A DNA stretch of 64,000 bases from Erythrobacter sp. SCSIO 43205 (GTDB lineage Bacteria; Pseudomonadota; Alphaproteobacteria; Sphingomonadales; Sphingomonadaceae). The stretch is from positions 62,001-126,000 of the forward strand of contig NZ_CP063202.1 in NCBI RefSeq assembly GCF_019904235.1, given 5' to 3'. Shown in pieces: positions 19,823 through 29,977 of this stretch. The stretch's first letter is position 1, and each line of letters opens with the position of its first letter. The notes under the pieces were generated by a model. It ran no database searches. It saw only the letters and a program-made list of their open reading frames with translations, and was not told the DNA's origin. The position numbers and the translations under genes are program-made.

Positions 19823-20237
19823 GGAGGAATTGTGCCTCTTTGCTTGAATGCGCTGTTGAATTTTCAACAACACCAATTGGGTTCAGTCGTCACGCGAGAC
19901 TGTGATGCCATATGAGACGCAAATAAGCCGCACTCCAACGTGAACCCTCACTGGGTCCAAAATGGATGCAGCTTAAGCATTCGCGAATATGGCAAAGCAC
20001 CGATTTCTATTCTTGGGCCAATCCGTCGCGCATGAATCAGTCCGGCTCGAAAGCGGTGTGTGAGCGCGTATTTAAGAAGACTGTTGGATTTGTCAACGCT
20101 GGGCGCGAAGCCACTGCAATGCCTTTTGCCCTCTCAGGTTCAAGCCTTGGCACAACTACAGTTGACTAGAACGCAACTTTCGATCATCGCCAAGCCCCCG
20201 CATGGGACAATAGTTTTTCTAAATGAGGGCTTGAAAC
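19823..20237. other. Intergenic region between rpoB and a lipoprotein gene
   Basis: This 415-base divergent region holds the candidate rpoB promoter and, at 19854-19869, an inverted repeat TGTTGAA-TT-TTCAACA just upstream of the rpoB ATG. Near 20161 there is a TTGACT that may belong to the lipoprotein promoter, without a clear -10. No convincing ORF or RNA gene is seen. Confidence 0.5.
19910..19938 (-). promoter_or_regulatory. Candidate rpoB promoter
   Basis: On the minus strand TTGGAG (19933-19938) is separated by 17 bases from TCATAT (19910-19915), about 88 bases upstream of the rpoB ATG. Spacing is ideal and the match to sigma-70 boxes moderate. No experimental support. Confidence 0.35.
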
Positions 20238-20522
20238 ATGAAAAAATTTGCTTTCGCGATGGTCGCATCGTCACTTCTCCTCGCCGCGTGCGATGGTCCA
20301 GCAGAAGAAGTCGGCGAAGAGGTTGATGACGTAACCGAAGCTCAGGCTGAAGTGATCGACGAAGAAGCTGAACTTGCTGAAGCTCAGGCTGATCTCGCTG
20401 AAGAAGCAGCAGACGTTGCCGAAGCTCAAGGTGATGAAGCAGGCGCAGCTGGCATGGAAGCCAAAGCAGAAGAACTCGAAGCACAAGCCGAGGCGATGGA
20501 AGACAAAGCCGACGGAATGTAA
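20238..20522 (+). CDS. Small Ala/Glu-rich lipoprotein
   Basis: The 94-residue product has a lipoprotein signal with lipobox LLAAC (Cys at residue 18). The mature part is almost entirely Ala, Glu, Asp and Gln, with repeated EAQA and AEEA segments that predict one long coiled coil. Function is unknown; a spacer or structural lipoprotein like Lpp is a guess only. A similar but not identical lipoprotein is encoded at 35604-35894. It stands between divergent rpoB and rplJ and has its own terminator. Confidence 0.85.
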   Translation: MKKFAFAMVASSLLLAACDGPAEEVGEEVDDVTEAQAEVIDEEAELAEAQADLAEEAADVAEAQGDEAGAAGMEAKAEELEAQAEAMEDKADGM

Positions 20523-20554
20523 TCATAAGAGTTGACTCAAACGTCAAATCGCCT

Positions 20555-20585
20555 AAAGGCCCGCCACTGAACGGCGGGCCTTTTT
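20555..20585 (+). terminator. Intrinsic terminator after the lipoprotein gene
   Basis: GGCCCGCC (20558-20565) pairs with GGCGGGCC (20573-20580) over a 7-base loop and is followed by five T residues. It separates the lipoprotein transcript from rplJ. Confidence 0.88.
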
Positions 20586-20819
20586 GGTTTTGCCGCTCAT
20601 CCGTCCGAGACAGTTGGTGAGAGGAATATGCCTCTCTTAATCTCCAGCCTAGACGGGGAAATGAGATTTCGCGGGTTTCATACCCGCTGGCGAGCATTGG
20701 CTCGCTCCCTCCTTCCCCATTGATGGACCTTGGCCTTTGTCGATGAACGGCAAGGGTTGATTTGAGCCGGTTGTGCGCAAGGCCCGCCTTGCAATCAGCC
20801 ATAGTGAAGGAGCAAATGC
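20586..20819 (+). promoter_or_regulatory. rplJ leader, probable L10 autoregulatory region
   Basis: About 230 bases without an ORF lie between the terminator and rplJ. Several short inverted repeats are visible (for example GCGGGTTTCATACCCGC near 20671-20687). In many bacteria the rplJ leader binds L10-L12 and represses translation; that role here is inferred from position and structure only. A clear AAGGAG lies just upstream of the start. Confidence 0.45.
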
Positions 20820-21335
20820 ATGGATCGTTCGCAAAAGACCGAAGCCGTTGCCCAGCTCAACGCTGTTTTCAACGAAGTTGGCGTGGTGGTTGTCACCCGC
20901 AACCTCGGCCTGACGGTGGACCAGTCCACTGATCTGCGCGGAAAGATGCGTGAAGCAGGTGCAACTTACAAGGTTGCGAAGAACCGTCTTGCAAAGCTCG
21001 CCCTGAAAGACACCGATTACGTTGGCCTTGAGGAATTCCTCACCGGTCCAACCGCGCTGGCATGGTCTGAAGACCCTGTCGCAGCTGCCAAAGCTGCTGT
21101 TGAGTTCGCCAAGTCGAACGACAAGCTGGAAATCGTTGGTGGATCGATGGGCAGTCAGGTTCTCGACGAAGCCGGGATCAAGGCGCTTGCCTCGATGCCA
21201 AGCCTCGACGAGCTGCGTGGCACGATTGTTGGTCTGGTCAATGCACCTGCGACGAAGATCGCTCAGGTTGCAACCGCACCTGCCAACAAGCTGGCCCGCG
21301 TTCTTGGGGCATACGCTGCCTCAGAAGCCGCTTAA
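20820..21335 (+). CDS. rplJ: 50S ribosomal protein L10
   Basis: The 171-residue protein begins [14 protein letters not shown] and contains the conserved [12 protein letters not shown] and TGPTALAW segments of L10. L10 anchors L7/L12 dimers to the ribosome stalk. It is followed 80 bases later by rplL. The two form a plus-strand unit with a long leader that ends before rpoBC, which lies on the other strand. Confidence 0.97.
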   Translation: MDRSQKTEAVAQLNAVFNEVGVVVVTRNLGLTVDQSTDLRGKMREAGATYKVAKNRLAKLALKDTDYVGLEEFLTGPTALAWSEDPVAAAKAAVEFAKSNDKLEIVGGSMGSQVLDEAGIKALASMPSLDELRGTIVGLVNAPATKIAQVATAPANKLARVLGAYAASEAA

Positions 21336-21415
21336 GACGCCTCTCGCGAATACGAAACAAAACCATCCATTTTGGGGGACGCGTTTAAGTCCCGAATTTT
21401 ATTGGAGTTAACATC

Positions 21416-21793
21416 ATGGCTGATATTGCCAAGCTTGTTGAAGAACTTTCGAAGCTGACCGTCCTTGAGGCAGCTGAACTTGCCAAAGCACTCGAAGAAG
21501 AGTGGGGCGTTTCTGCAGCGGCTGCTGTTGCTGTTGCTGCACCTGCTGGTGGCGGCGACGCTGGCGGCGCTGCTGAAGAAAAAGACGAATTCGACGTCAT
21601 CCTCACCGGCGACGGTGGCAAGAAGATCCAGGTCATCAAAGAAGTCCGCGGCATCACTGGCCTCGGCCTCACCGAAGCCAAGGGTCTTGTCGAAGGCGCA
21701 CCAAAGCCTCTCAAAGAAGGCGTCTCGAAAGCAGAAGCCGAAGAGATCAAAGGCAAGATCGAAGCAGCCGGCGGTACCGTCGAGCTCAAGTAA
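21416..21793 (+). CDS. rplL: 50S ribosomal protein L7/L12
   Basis: The 125-residue protein has the L12 N-terminal dimerisation part ([20 protein letters not shown]), an Ala/Gly-rich hinge around residues 36-55, and the C-terminal domain with [12 protein letters not shown]. It binds translation factors on the ribosome stalk. A good SD (GGAG) precedes the ATG. A terminator follows. Confidence 0.97.
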   Translation: MADIAKLVEELSKLTVLEAAELAKALEEEWGVSAAAAVAVAAPAGGGDAGGAAEEKDEFDVILTGDGGKKIQVIKEVRGITGLGLTEAKGLVEGAPKPLKEGVSKAEAEEIKGKIEAAGGTVELK

Positions 21794-21824
21794 GCCCTGC
21801 GCTTACGCGATCGAGCTTTGCTCA

Positions 21825-21862
21825 AAAAAAGGGGCAGTGCCGGCAATGGCGCTGCCCTTTTT
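21825..21862 (+). terminator. Intrinsic terminator after rplL
   Basis: GGGCAGTGCC (21832-21841) pairs with GGCGCTGCCC (21848-21857), with one G-T pair and a 6-base loop, flanked by an A-run and a T-run. Confidence 0.87.
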
Positions 21863-21973
21863 CTTGCCACCACTCCAGAGGCCCACCCCGTCAAAACCCT
21901 TAGTGCTGCTGCGGGGAAGCTTAGGCTCCTCCGGGATAGGGCGCCGCGACAATTAGCGGTAAGGATGGCGCAA

Positions 21974-22345
21974 ATGGAAGCAAATGACCTCATTGAACAA
22001 ATAGATGCTGCAATCGGAGCGCACGGCTCTTGGAAGGTGCGACTTCGCTCCGCGATTGCATCTGGTTCAAGCGATGCGAACCCATATGCCGTAAGCTGCG
22101 ATGATCAATGTGCCTTTGGCAAATGGTTATATGACGACAAGCTGCCCCCAGCTGTGAAGGCAGGCATACCCTATTCGGTGATCAAGCGACTTCATGCCGA
22201 TTTTCACCGAACCGCCGGACGGGTTTTGCGCGAAGCCTTGGACGGCAACACCCAATCTGCACAAACTGTGTTCGAGGGGGAATTTGCCGACAAATCAGCA
22301 ACGCTCGTCAGAGCACTACTGAAGTGGAAACGCGAGCTGTCCTAA
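21974..22345 (+). CDS. Stand-alone CZB (chemoreceptor zinc-binding) domain protein
   Basis: I prefer ATG 21974 (AAGGA eight bases upstream); ATG 21965 is possible. The 123-residue product carries the four CZB zinc ligands in order: H17 in AHGSWK, C46 in CAFGKWL, and H74 and H78 in HADFH. CZB domains bind zinc and usually sit in chemoreceptors or diguanylate cyclases. Here the domain is alone, with no signalling partner in the same protein and none next door. It may act as a free zinc- or redox-responsive module, which is inference. Confidence 0.85.
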   Translation: MEANDLIEQIDAAIGAHGSWKVRLRSAIASGSSDANPYAVSCDDQCAFGKWLYDDKLPPAVKAGIPYSVIKRLHADFHRTAGRVLREALDGNTQSAQTVFEGEFADKSATLVRALLKWKRELS

Positions 22346-22383
22346 GTGGCCTGACAGGCTGAATTGGAGCCGCTGAAAGCGTC

Positions 22384-23664
22384 CTATCGCGCAATCTGCT
22401 CAATCGCGGTGAGTTGTGGTCCAACCGGCGCGACGGAAATCTGATCGATCTGCACCTTTTTGGCGTTAGGCGCGTCCTTATAGTCGATGCCAAACTCCAC
22501 CTCGTCATAGGCGGGATTGTAATTGATCGGTATGCCCGCAGCCTGAAGCTCAGCCAGCGGCACAAAGCTGTCAATCGAACGACCGCTCAAAATTTCGTCA
22601 TATTCAGACTTGCTGAATTGCTCCCGCATCACATTGGCAACCGAGCGCAAACGGATCGCAATCGTGCCGCGTCCTTGTTGGAAATCGACTTTCCCAGTCA
22701 GGACGCCGTTCACCCGCGCATCCATCTTGGTCTTTGGCACAAGCGCAGTTTCCGCCGCCGCTGCGCCGCGCAGTTCGGGCGGAGGTGCGGCCACAGGGAT
22801 GGCGCGCGCAGCGTCGCGCACAACTGGCTGAGCAGCTGTTGCGGTTCTCGCAATCGGCAGAGCGCTGCGCACCGCGTTCGAGGCATCAATCGCCCCTGCA
22901 AATGCGGCCTCGACCGAGCGGTTGGAGATCGCTTCAGTGCGCGCCGCCGCCGAGCCGACGCTCAAGGTCGTGCCTTGTTCGCCTGCATTTTCAGGGGTGG
23001 CTTTTACCACCGGGCCCATGTCTGTAATTTGGTCGATCGCGACGCTTGGCGTGCGAATGGTATCCTTGCGTTTACTCACAAGCGGCGCAGGCGCGGCTCC
23101 ACGGCTGAGCGATGGAGGCGCGACGAAGCCAGTGGGCATCTCGACCCCGGCAAAGGCAAGGTCAAACTCCTGCGACCCGCTCGCCAGCACGGCCACAGGC
23201 ATTTCGCGGTCAAAATCCGAAAGCCGCGTGCGCGCTGTCACTGGCGCGGCGTGTTCTTCGACAGAAATGGCCTTAGCGTAAATGGTTTCAGCAGATTGCT
23301 GGTCAGGCGACCACACTTTACTGGTGAGCGTGCGGGGAACCTCAAAAGTGGGCGTACTGATGGGCTCCGGCAGTGGTTCTGGCCCGCCAAAGTATGGCCC
23401 TGCAAAGCTTCCCGCCACCGCGCCAAGCGACAGATTGGGTAAGGCAACCGCGACCGCAACCGCAGCCGTGCCAAAACCCGCGCGCGTTTTGTTCGACATC
23501 CTGCTGCGCACCGGACGCACTGTCTTGTCCGCGACGCGCTTGGCGGCGAGCGCTGCTTTTTGCGAGGCAGTGGCTGGCGCAGGGATAAAGCGCGCAGGAA
23601 CAGGCCAGCTAAAGCTTCCCGCGTGCGCGTCAAACGCCTCTTGATTGTCAGGCTTGCGGCTCAC
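22384..23664 (-). CDS. Large low-complexity protein of unknown function
   Basis: The frame starts at GTG 23664 with AAGGAG eight bases upstream, giving 426 residues. A basic N-terminus leads to a hydrophobic stretch at about residues 63-85 that could be a membrane anchor. A long Ala/Pro/Thr-rich linker (about 90-320) follows. The C-terminal ~100 residues are compact and ordered, with segments VDFQQGRGTIAIRLRSV and IPINYNPAYDEVEFG. The layout suggests a membrane-anchored protein with a periplasmic domain on a flexible tether. I do not recognise the family. Confidence 0.75.
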   Translation of the reverse strand: MSRKPDNQEAFDAHAGSFSWPVPARFIPAPATASQKAALAAKRVADKTVRPVRSRMSNKTRAGFGTAAVAVAVALPNLSLGAVAGSFAGPYFGGPEPLPEPISTPTFEVPRTLTSKVWSPDQQSAETIYAKAISVEEHAAPVTARTRLSDFDREMPVAVLASGSQEFDLAFAGVEMPTGFVAPPSLSRGAAPAPLVSKRKDTIRTPSVAIDQITDMGPVVKATPENAGEQGTTLSVGSAAARTEAISNRSVEAAFAGAIDASNAVRSALPIARTATAAQPVVRDAARAIPVAAPPPELRGAAAAETALVPKTKMDARVNGVLTGKVDFQQGRGTIAIRLRSVANVMREQFSKSEYDEILSGRSIDSFVPLAELQAAGIPINYNPAYDEVEFGIDYKDAPNAKKVQIDQISVAPVGPQLTAIEQIAR

Positions 23665-23880
23665 CCCCCAGCTCCTTTGATGGCTGCCTCAATCTTGCCA
23701 ATAGCACCATTATGGAGCGTTTTACCTTACAGATAAAGGGATTTGTGGGGGCGAGCGCGGCGGTGCCCCAATACAACACAAGCGCAAGCGCTTGCCCGGT
23801 TGAGTTGAAATTCGCTTTGCCAACGCGAGGCTGGCTCCTATCCGGTGCGGCTCGCTATTGCGCGGGCGGAGTTGGCAAAG

Positions 23881-25284
23881 ATGCAAGAGCGAGTGCAAAA
23901 TCCTGCACCCCGGACGACCCCGACATGGGGCGAGGAACTGCGCGCAACATTCGCGCTTGCCGCGCCGCTTGCTGGTGCAAACTTGCTGCAAATGCTGACC
24001 TATGCGGTCGATGTGATCTTTATCGCGCGGCTTGGCGATGAACCCTTGGCGGCCTCGGCCCTGGCGGTATCATTGTTCGGGCTGGTGTTGTGGGCGATGA
24101 CATCGCTTATCGGAGCGGTCGCCGCGCTGATCGCTGAGGCGGTCGGAGCGGGCGGACCGACGCTGCGACCTGTTCGGCGTTCGGTGCGCATGGCGCTGTG
24201 GCTCGCGGTCATCACGGGCGTTATCGGGATGGGGCTGTGCCTTTTGCTCGAACCGATTATGCGCGCCACCGGTCAGCAAGCGGGCATCATCACCATGGCG
24301 CGCGACTACAATTACATCATCATCTTCTCGCTTATCCCGATGCTCGCGGCAGGAGCTCTGCGTTATTTCGTATCTGCGCTCGGGCGGCCGATTTTTGCCA
24401 CCGCGATCACGGGCCTTGGCATCTTTGTAAACGCCTTTGCTAACTACGCGCTGATCTTTGGCAATTTCGGCGCGCCGCAGCTGGGATTGATGGGCGCAGG
24501 CATTGCGACAATCATGACCTCTCTGGTTGTGCTTGGCGCTTATATTCTGGCCATCAGGTTCGATCCAAAACTTCACCGCTATCATGTGTTCGGGCGCTGG
24601 TGGTCGCCCGATTGGGATCGCTTCTGGCAGATTGTCCGGGTTGGGACTCCCATTGGCCTCACCGTCACCGCTGAGGCTGGCATCTTCGGTGCTGCCGCCT
24701 TTCTGATGGGCCGGTTTGGTGCAAGCGAGCTTGCCGGCCACACCGTCGCGCTGCAACTGGCTGCACTCGCTTTCCAAGTGCCGTTTGGAGTGGGGCAAGC
24801 GGTCACCATTCGCGTGGGCTATTTCTATGGCGCGCGCGATCCATTGGGCGTGATGCGCGCAGGCTGGGTAGCGCTTGCGATCTCGACCGGATTTATGGCC
24901 TGCACGGCAAGCGCCATGGTGATTGCGCCTTACACGCTGTTATCGATCTACGTTGATCCCTACGCCGCCAAGAACGCAGCCCTTGTAGGCTTCGCCTTGC
25001 AATACCTCGTTATGGCAGCCGCATTCCAGCTGGTCGACGGCGTTCAAGCGGTGGCTGCGGGCGCTTTACGCGGGCTTCAGGATACGCGCGTGCCGATGTG
25101 GATCGCGATTTTCAGCTATTGGGTGCCCGGTATTGGCCTTTCCATCGGGCTTGGCTTTTTCACCCCGCTTGAAGGCGTAGGCGTGTGGGTCGGCCTTGCC
25201 ACCGGGCTAGCCACTGCCGCCGTCTTGCTGTTGTGGCGCTGGATGGCGCGGGAGCGTTTGGGACTTGTGAGACAGCCGCTTTAA
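23881..25284 (+). CDS. MATE-family multidrug efflux transporter
   Basis: ATG 23881 is preferred (GGAG nine bases upstream); a GTG at 23845 would add 12 residues. The 467-residue protein is polytopic, with about 12 hydrophobic segments and the MATE-type start LAAPLAGANLLQMLTYAVD, followed by FIARLG and a second-half repeat near PLLMG-like GLTVTAEAGIFG. MATE carriers export drugs or metabolites using Na+ or H+. Its stop overlaps that of the convergent mscS-type gene by three bases. Confidence 0.92.
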   Translation: MQERVQNPAPRTTPTWGEELRATFALAAPLAGANLLQMLTYAVDVIFIARLGDEPLAASALAVSLFGLVLWAMTSLIGAVAALIAEAVGAGGPTLRPVRRSVRMALWLAVITGVIGMGLCLLLEPIMRATGQQAGIITMARDYNYIIIFSLIPMLAAGALRYFVSALGRPIFATAITGLGIFVNAFANYALIFGNFGAPQLGLMGAGIATIMTSLVVLGAYILAIRFDPKLHRYHVFGRWWSPDWDRFWQIVRVGTPIGLTVTAEAGIFGAAAFLMGRFGASELAGHTVALQLAALAFQVPFGVGQAVTIRVGYFYGARDPLGVMRAGWVALAISTGFMACTASAMVIAPYTLLSIYVDPYAAKNAALVGFALQYLVMAAAFQLVDGVQAVAAGALRGLQDTRVPMWIAIFSYWVPGIGLSIGLGFFTPLEGVGVWVGLATGLATAAVLLLWRWMARERLGLVRQPL

Positions 25285-26114
25285 GCAGCCATCGTCGTAA
25301 CGACGCGCTGCGGGAATGGGATGCTGATACCTTTCTCGTCGAATGTGGCTTTCGCCGCTTCGGTAAGATCCCATGAAAGCGCAAGATAATCGTCCGTCTT
25401 GCACCAGACGCGAAGGCCGATACCGACCGAACTGTCATCAAGCGATGCGACGAATGCGGCAGGTTCCGGATCGTCCAGCACACGCTCATCAGCATGAGCC
25501 AGTGCAAGCAGGGCGTCACGCGCCTCTTTCATGGAATCGTCATAGCCAATGCCCACGACAAGCTCGAAACGGCGCACTGGATTGCGCGTGTAATTGGTGA
25601 TCGGCTGATTCCAGATTTCATTGTTGGGCATCATGACAAAGAGCCCGTCGAACTGCTTTAACTTGGTCGTAAACAGACCAATCTCTTCGACCTGTGCAGT
25701 AATACCACCAACCATAATCGCCTCGCCAACACGAAATGGACGCTGCGTCATGATCATCACGCCTGAGGCCACATTGGAAAGCGTGCCCTGCAACGCCAGA
25801 CCCACGGCAAGCGCCGCGCCGCCGAGCGCTGCGATGATACTGGTTGTCTCGACACCGAACTGTGCCAACACTGTCAAAAAGACGACGGCCCAGATCGCAT
25901 ATTTCACCACCTTCGCGATGATACGCGCGATAGAAATATCCATGCTGGATGAATTGCTGAGCCCGCGCAAAACCCAGCGGGCAATGACGCTCCCGATAAA
26001 CAGGCCAATCACCAAAACCGCGATGCCGCCAGCAATGTCCGTTATATTTGTGCGCAGCCAAATCAGGCCCTGCTCGGCATAGGTGAGAGTAACAATATCC
26101 GGATTGATGGTCAT
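25281..26114 (-). CDS. mscS: MscS-type small mechanosensitive channel
   Basis: The 277-residue protein has three hydrophobic segments (about 25-48, 65-85 and 90-115). The last is the Gly/Ala-rich pore helix AALGGAALAVGLALQGTLSN, followed by the beta domain with RPFRVGE and PNNEIWN. This is the canonical short MscS plan. The channel releases solutes on hypo-osmotic shock. It is convergent with the MATE gene and divergent from groES. A second, longer relative of the YbdG type is encoded at 59162-60376. Confidence 0.92.
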   Translation of the reverse strand: MTINPDIVTLTYAEQGLIWLRTNITDIAGGIAVLVIGLFIGSVIARWVLRGLSNSSSMDISIARIIAKVVKYAIWAVVFLTVLAQFGVETTSIIAALGGAALAVGLALQGTLSNVASGVMIMTQRPFRVGEAIMVGGITAQVEEIGLFTTKLKQFDGLFVMMPNNEIWNQPITNYTRNPVRRFELVVGIGYDDSMKEARDALLALAHADERVLDDPEPAAFVASLDDSSVGIGLRVWCKTDDYLALSWDLTEAAKATFDEKGISIPFPQRVVTTMAA

Positions 26115-26330
26115 AGGGTAATTCTCTGTAGAAACGCCTGATAGTCAGACTGGAGCGCGCATTCGCCTGAATGCAGCGCACATGAGCTGCTTGTTCGCGG
26201 TGCTCGTTGGCTTATGGCTTCCTACAATTCAAGCGTCTGTTGCGTTCCAAGCGGCCACTAAAATTTTTCGTGCATTTTTTTGTTCTGGACCTGTTGACTC
26301 TTGCGCGAGCGGCAACCATCTGCGCCCTCG

Positions 26331-26357
26331 CTGGCACTCTCGGGGTGAGAGTGCCAA
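26331..26357. promoter_or_regulatory. CIRCE operator (HrcA binding site)
   Basis: CTGGCACTC (26331-26339), a nine-base spacer and GAGTGCCAA (26349-26357) match the CIRCE element (TTAGCACTC-N9-GAGTGCTAA) with the C/G variant at one position. It lies 37 bases upstream of groES. HrcA repression of groESL is the established role of CIRCE; hrcA itself is not in the window. A TTGACT at 26294-26299 may be the -35 box. Confidence 0.88.
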
Positions 26358-26393
26358 AGACGTTTATCAACCAACTAAGAAAGGTCATAAACA

Positions 26394-26681
26394 ATGGCAT
26401 TTCGTCCACTTCACGACCGCGTTCTGGTCCGTCGCATCGAAGCCGACACAAAGACCGCAGGCGGCATCATTATCCCTGACAGCGCTCAAGAAAAGCCATC
26501 GGAAGGCGAAGTCGTCGCTGTTGGCGAAGGCGTGCGCGACGATGACGGCGACCGCATCCCTCTCGATGTGAAAGCCGGTGACCGCGTTCTGTTCGGCAAA
26601 TGGGGCGGCACCGAAGTCAAAATCGACGGTGAAGACCTCCTCATCATGAAGGAAAGCGACATCATGGGGATCATCGGCTGA
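26394..26681 (+). CDS. groES: Co-chaperonin GroES
   Basis: The 95-residue protein begins [16 protein letters not shown] and has the mobile loop with [16 protein letters not shown], plus [19 protein letters not shown]. It caps the GroEL folding chamber. It is the first gene of the groESL operon behind a CIRCE element. The gap to groEL is 54 bases and contains AGGAG. Confidence 0.97.
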   Translation: MAFRPLHDRVLVRRIEADTKTAGGIIIPDSAQEKPSEGEVVAVGEGVRDDDGDRIPLDVKAGDRVLFGKWGGTEVKIDGEDLLIMKESDIMGIIG

Positions 26682-26708
26682 GCCGACTGACCCAAGCTTT
26701 CTGATTAA

Positions 26709-28385
<1,677 letters not shown>

Positions 28386-28411
28386 ACGCCCGCCGGTTCC
28401 TAGCTTACAAA

Positions 28412-28447
28412 AGGGCCCCGCTGGACTTCGGTTCGGCGGGGCTTTTT
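28412..28447 (+). terminator. Intrinsic terminator of groESL
   Basis: GCCCCGC (28415-28421) pairs with GCGGGGC (28436-28442), with flanking A/G and T residues extending the stem and a T-run after it. Confidence 0.86.
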
Positions 28448-28562
28448 CTTGTCCATGGCTCTAGTGCTCGCGCAAAGCATTGATTCACAGAAGTTCACTC
28501 CACTTCGGCGAGAATTCGAAGGACGCAAAGGGCGAGTGAAAACTGCACTTGACGCAAATGGG

Positions 28563-28580
28563 TGTATATTAGAAAGTACA
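28563..28580. promoter_or_regulatory. TGT-N12-ACA palindrome, possible PpsR/CrtJ-type site
   Basis: TGTA (28563-28566), ten bases and TACA (28577-28580) form a spaced palindrome that fits the PpsR/CrtJ consensus TGT-N12-ACA. It overlaps a TATATT that could serve as a -10 box, and lies ~260 bases upstream of the BLUF gene. Only one copy is seen, whereas PpsR often uses two. Confidence 0.4.
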
Positions 28581-28841
28581 TTTGCTTAGTTCGAGTAGAG
28601 TCGTGCGCCCCCGCGTCAACGCCTTGCCGGGCTAAGGTAAAGCATCGGGCCAGCTTATTGGATCTGGCGGACCTGATGTTTGAAGAATTTGTGTGGGCGG
28701 GAAAGCGTTAGGATTCCCGTAAAAATGGGATCTGCGGACGGGAGAGGTCGCAGAAATATCGCGCAAAGGGACAGCCGCAAAATCCGGCGCCTGATGCTTA
28801 TTTTTGCACCTTTTGCTCTTCTGTAAACGGAGGGTTGATCT

Positions 28842-29900
28842 ATGCAGGTGCACAATATTGAGTCAGGAGAGGCCGGCCTCTTCGGCTGTTTGACTTACCA
28901 AAGCATCGCGTCAGCGCCCCCGACCGATCAAGAACTCAACGCGCTTGTCGCGCAGGCCCGCCTTCGCAATCAGAGCGTGGGTGTCACGGGTATGCTGCTT
29001 TATGAAGACGGGCGTTTTTTGCAGACGCTCGAAGGTCCGCCCGCTGCCCTGTCACAAGTCTGGTCATCCATCCAACGCGACGAGCGCCACGAAGACATTG
29101 AGCTTTTGAGCGAGCACTATGTCGAAGCCCGTCTGTTTTCGGATTGGGACTTACTGCTTTATCGCAAACGCGAGCAGGCCCCGCCTTCCTTGTGGGAGCG
29201 GCTTCGCCGACGCCATCCTTTGAACCAGTATGTCAAAGGCGTGGTTCGCGATGCCTTTGACGCCAATGAAGCAGGGCTGGGCGAACTTTTTGCCCGGCTT
29301 GCAAGCTCGGGTTGGGACGGCGATGAGCTGGTGCGCGAACTGATCGAGCCGGCCGCGCGTGCCATGGGTGATGCCTGGCTTGCCGATGATTGCACCGAGT
29401 TTGACCTGACTCTGGGTCTTGGCATCTTGCAGATGGCAGGGCACGCTGTGCGCTATGCCGAGGATGTCGAAAGCCTGCGCTCCAAGACATATTCGATCCT
29501 TCTGGCTGCAGCGCCGGGCGAGGGGCATATTTTGGGCACGAGCCTGTTGGCCGACCAATTCAGCGATGCGGGCTGGAAGGTAGAAATGGCATTCCCCACC
29601 AGCGATGAAGCGCTTGCCAATCAGCTGAGCGCACAGCAGCCTGATGCAGTTGATATTGGATTGTCCGACGCAATTACACGGCAAGGACGCATTGCGCGCC
29701 TGCGCGAGACGGTGAAGCACTCACGCTTGGTCATGCCCGATCAGGCTCTGGTGGTGTCGGTTGGTGGCCGCTTGTTTGCCGAAGCCTCTGCCACGGCAGA
29801 GCACGTGGGCGCTGATCTCTCGCGCCAGAGCCTGGCTGGAACCCGGCTTCGCGTCGCAGAGCTTGTGGCACACGCAAAATCGGTCAAGCCGCGCGAATAG
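28842..29900 (+). CDS. BLUF photoreceptor with C-terminal B12-binding-type (SCHIC-like) domain
   Basis: Residues about 13-105 form a BLUF flavin domain with the photochemical residues in place: Y19 in LTYQS, N43 in RLRN, Q61 in FLQTLEG and W102 in FSDW. Residues about 130-205 look like the helical cap of B12-binding modules (LIEPAARAMGDAW). Residues about 216-345 are a Rossmann-like B12/SCHIC domain with an E227-x-H229-x2-G232 motif. The order BLUF then SCHIC is that of AppA, the Rhodobacter antirepressor of PpsR, but the Cys-rich AppA tail is missing. The likely role is blue-light-dependent control of a transcription factor. The strong SD (GGAGGG) supports ATG 28842. No photosynthesis genes are in the window. 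Confidence 0.9.
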   Translation: MQVHNIESGEAGLFGCLTYQSIASAPPTDQELNALVAQARLRNQSVGVTGMLLYEDGRFLQTLEGPPAALSQVWSSIQRDERHEDIELLSEHYVEARLFSDWDLLLYRKREQAPPSLWERLRRRHPLNQYVKGVVRDAFDANEAGLGELFARLASSGWDGDELVRELIEPAARAMGDAWLADDCTEFDLTLGLGILQMAGHAVRYAEDVESLRSKTYSILLAAAPGEGHILGTSLLADQFSDAGWKVEMAFPTSDEALANQLSAQQPDAVDIGLSDAITRQGRIARLRETVKHSRLVMPDQALVVSVGGRLFAEASATAEHVGADLSRQSLAGTRLRVAELVAHAKSVKPRE

Positions 29901-29977
29901 CAGGTCTAACGCGCCCCCTTCACAAGTTCGCCGTGCTCCTTCATGGACGCAGGCAATCCAAAATGAGGGTCAACACC

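Larger units (their letters stand above)
28386..28841. other. Intergenic region between groEL and the BLUF photoreceptor gene
   Basis: This 456-base gap contains the groESL terminator, the TGT-N12-ACA motif at 28563-28580 and an SD (ACGGAGGG) just before the next gene. The remaining ~250 bases downstream of the motif would form a long 5' leader if transcription starts there. No convincing ORF is seen. Confidence 0.5.

Noticed and set aside
28632..28853. 73-codon minus-strand ORF in the leader of the BLUF gene
   Set aside because: It overlaps the BLUF start and SD and has poor coding character.
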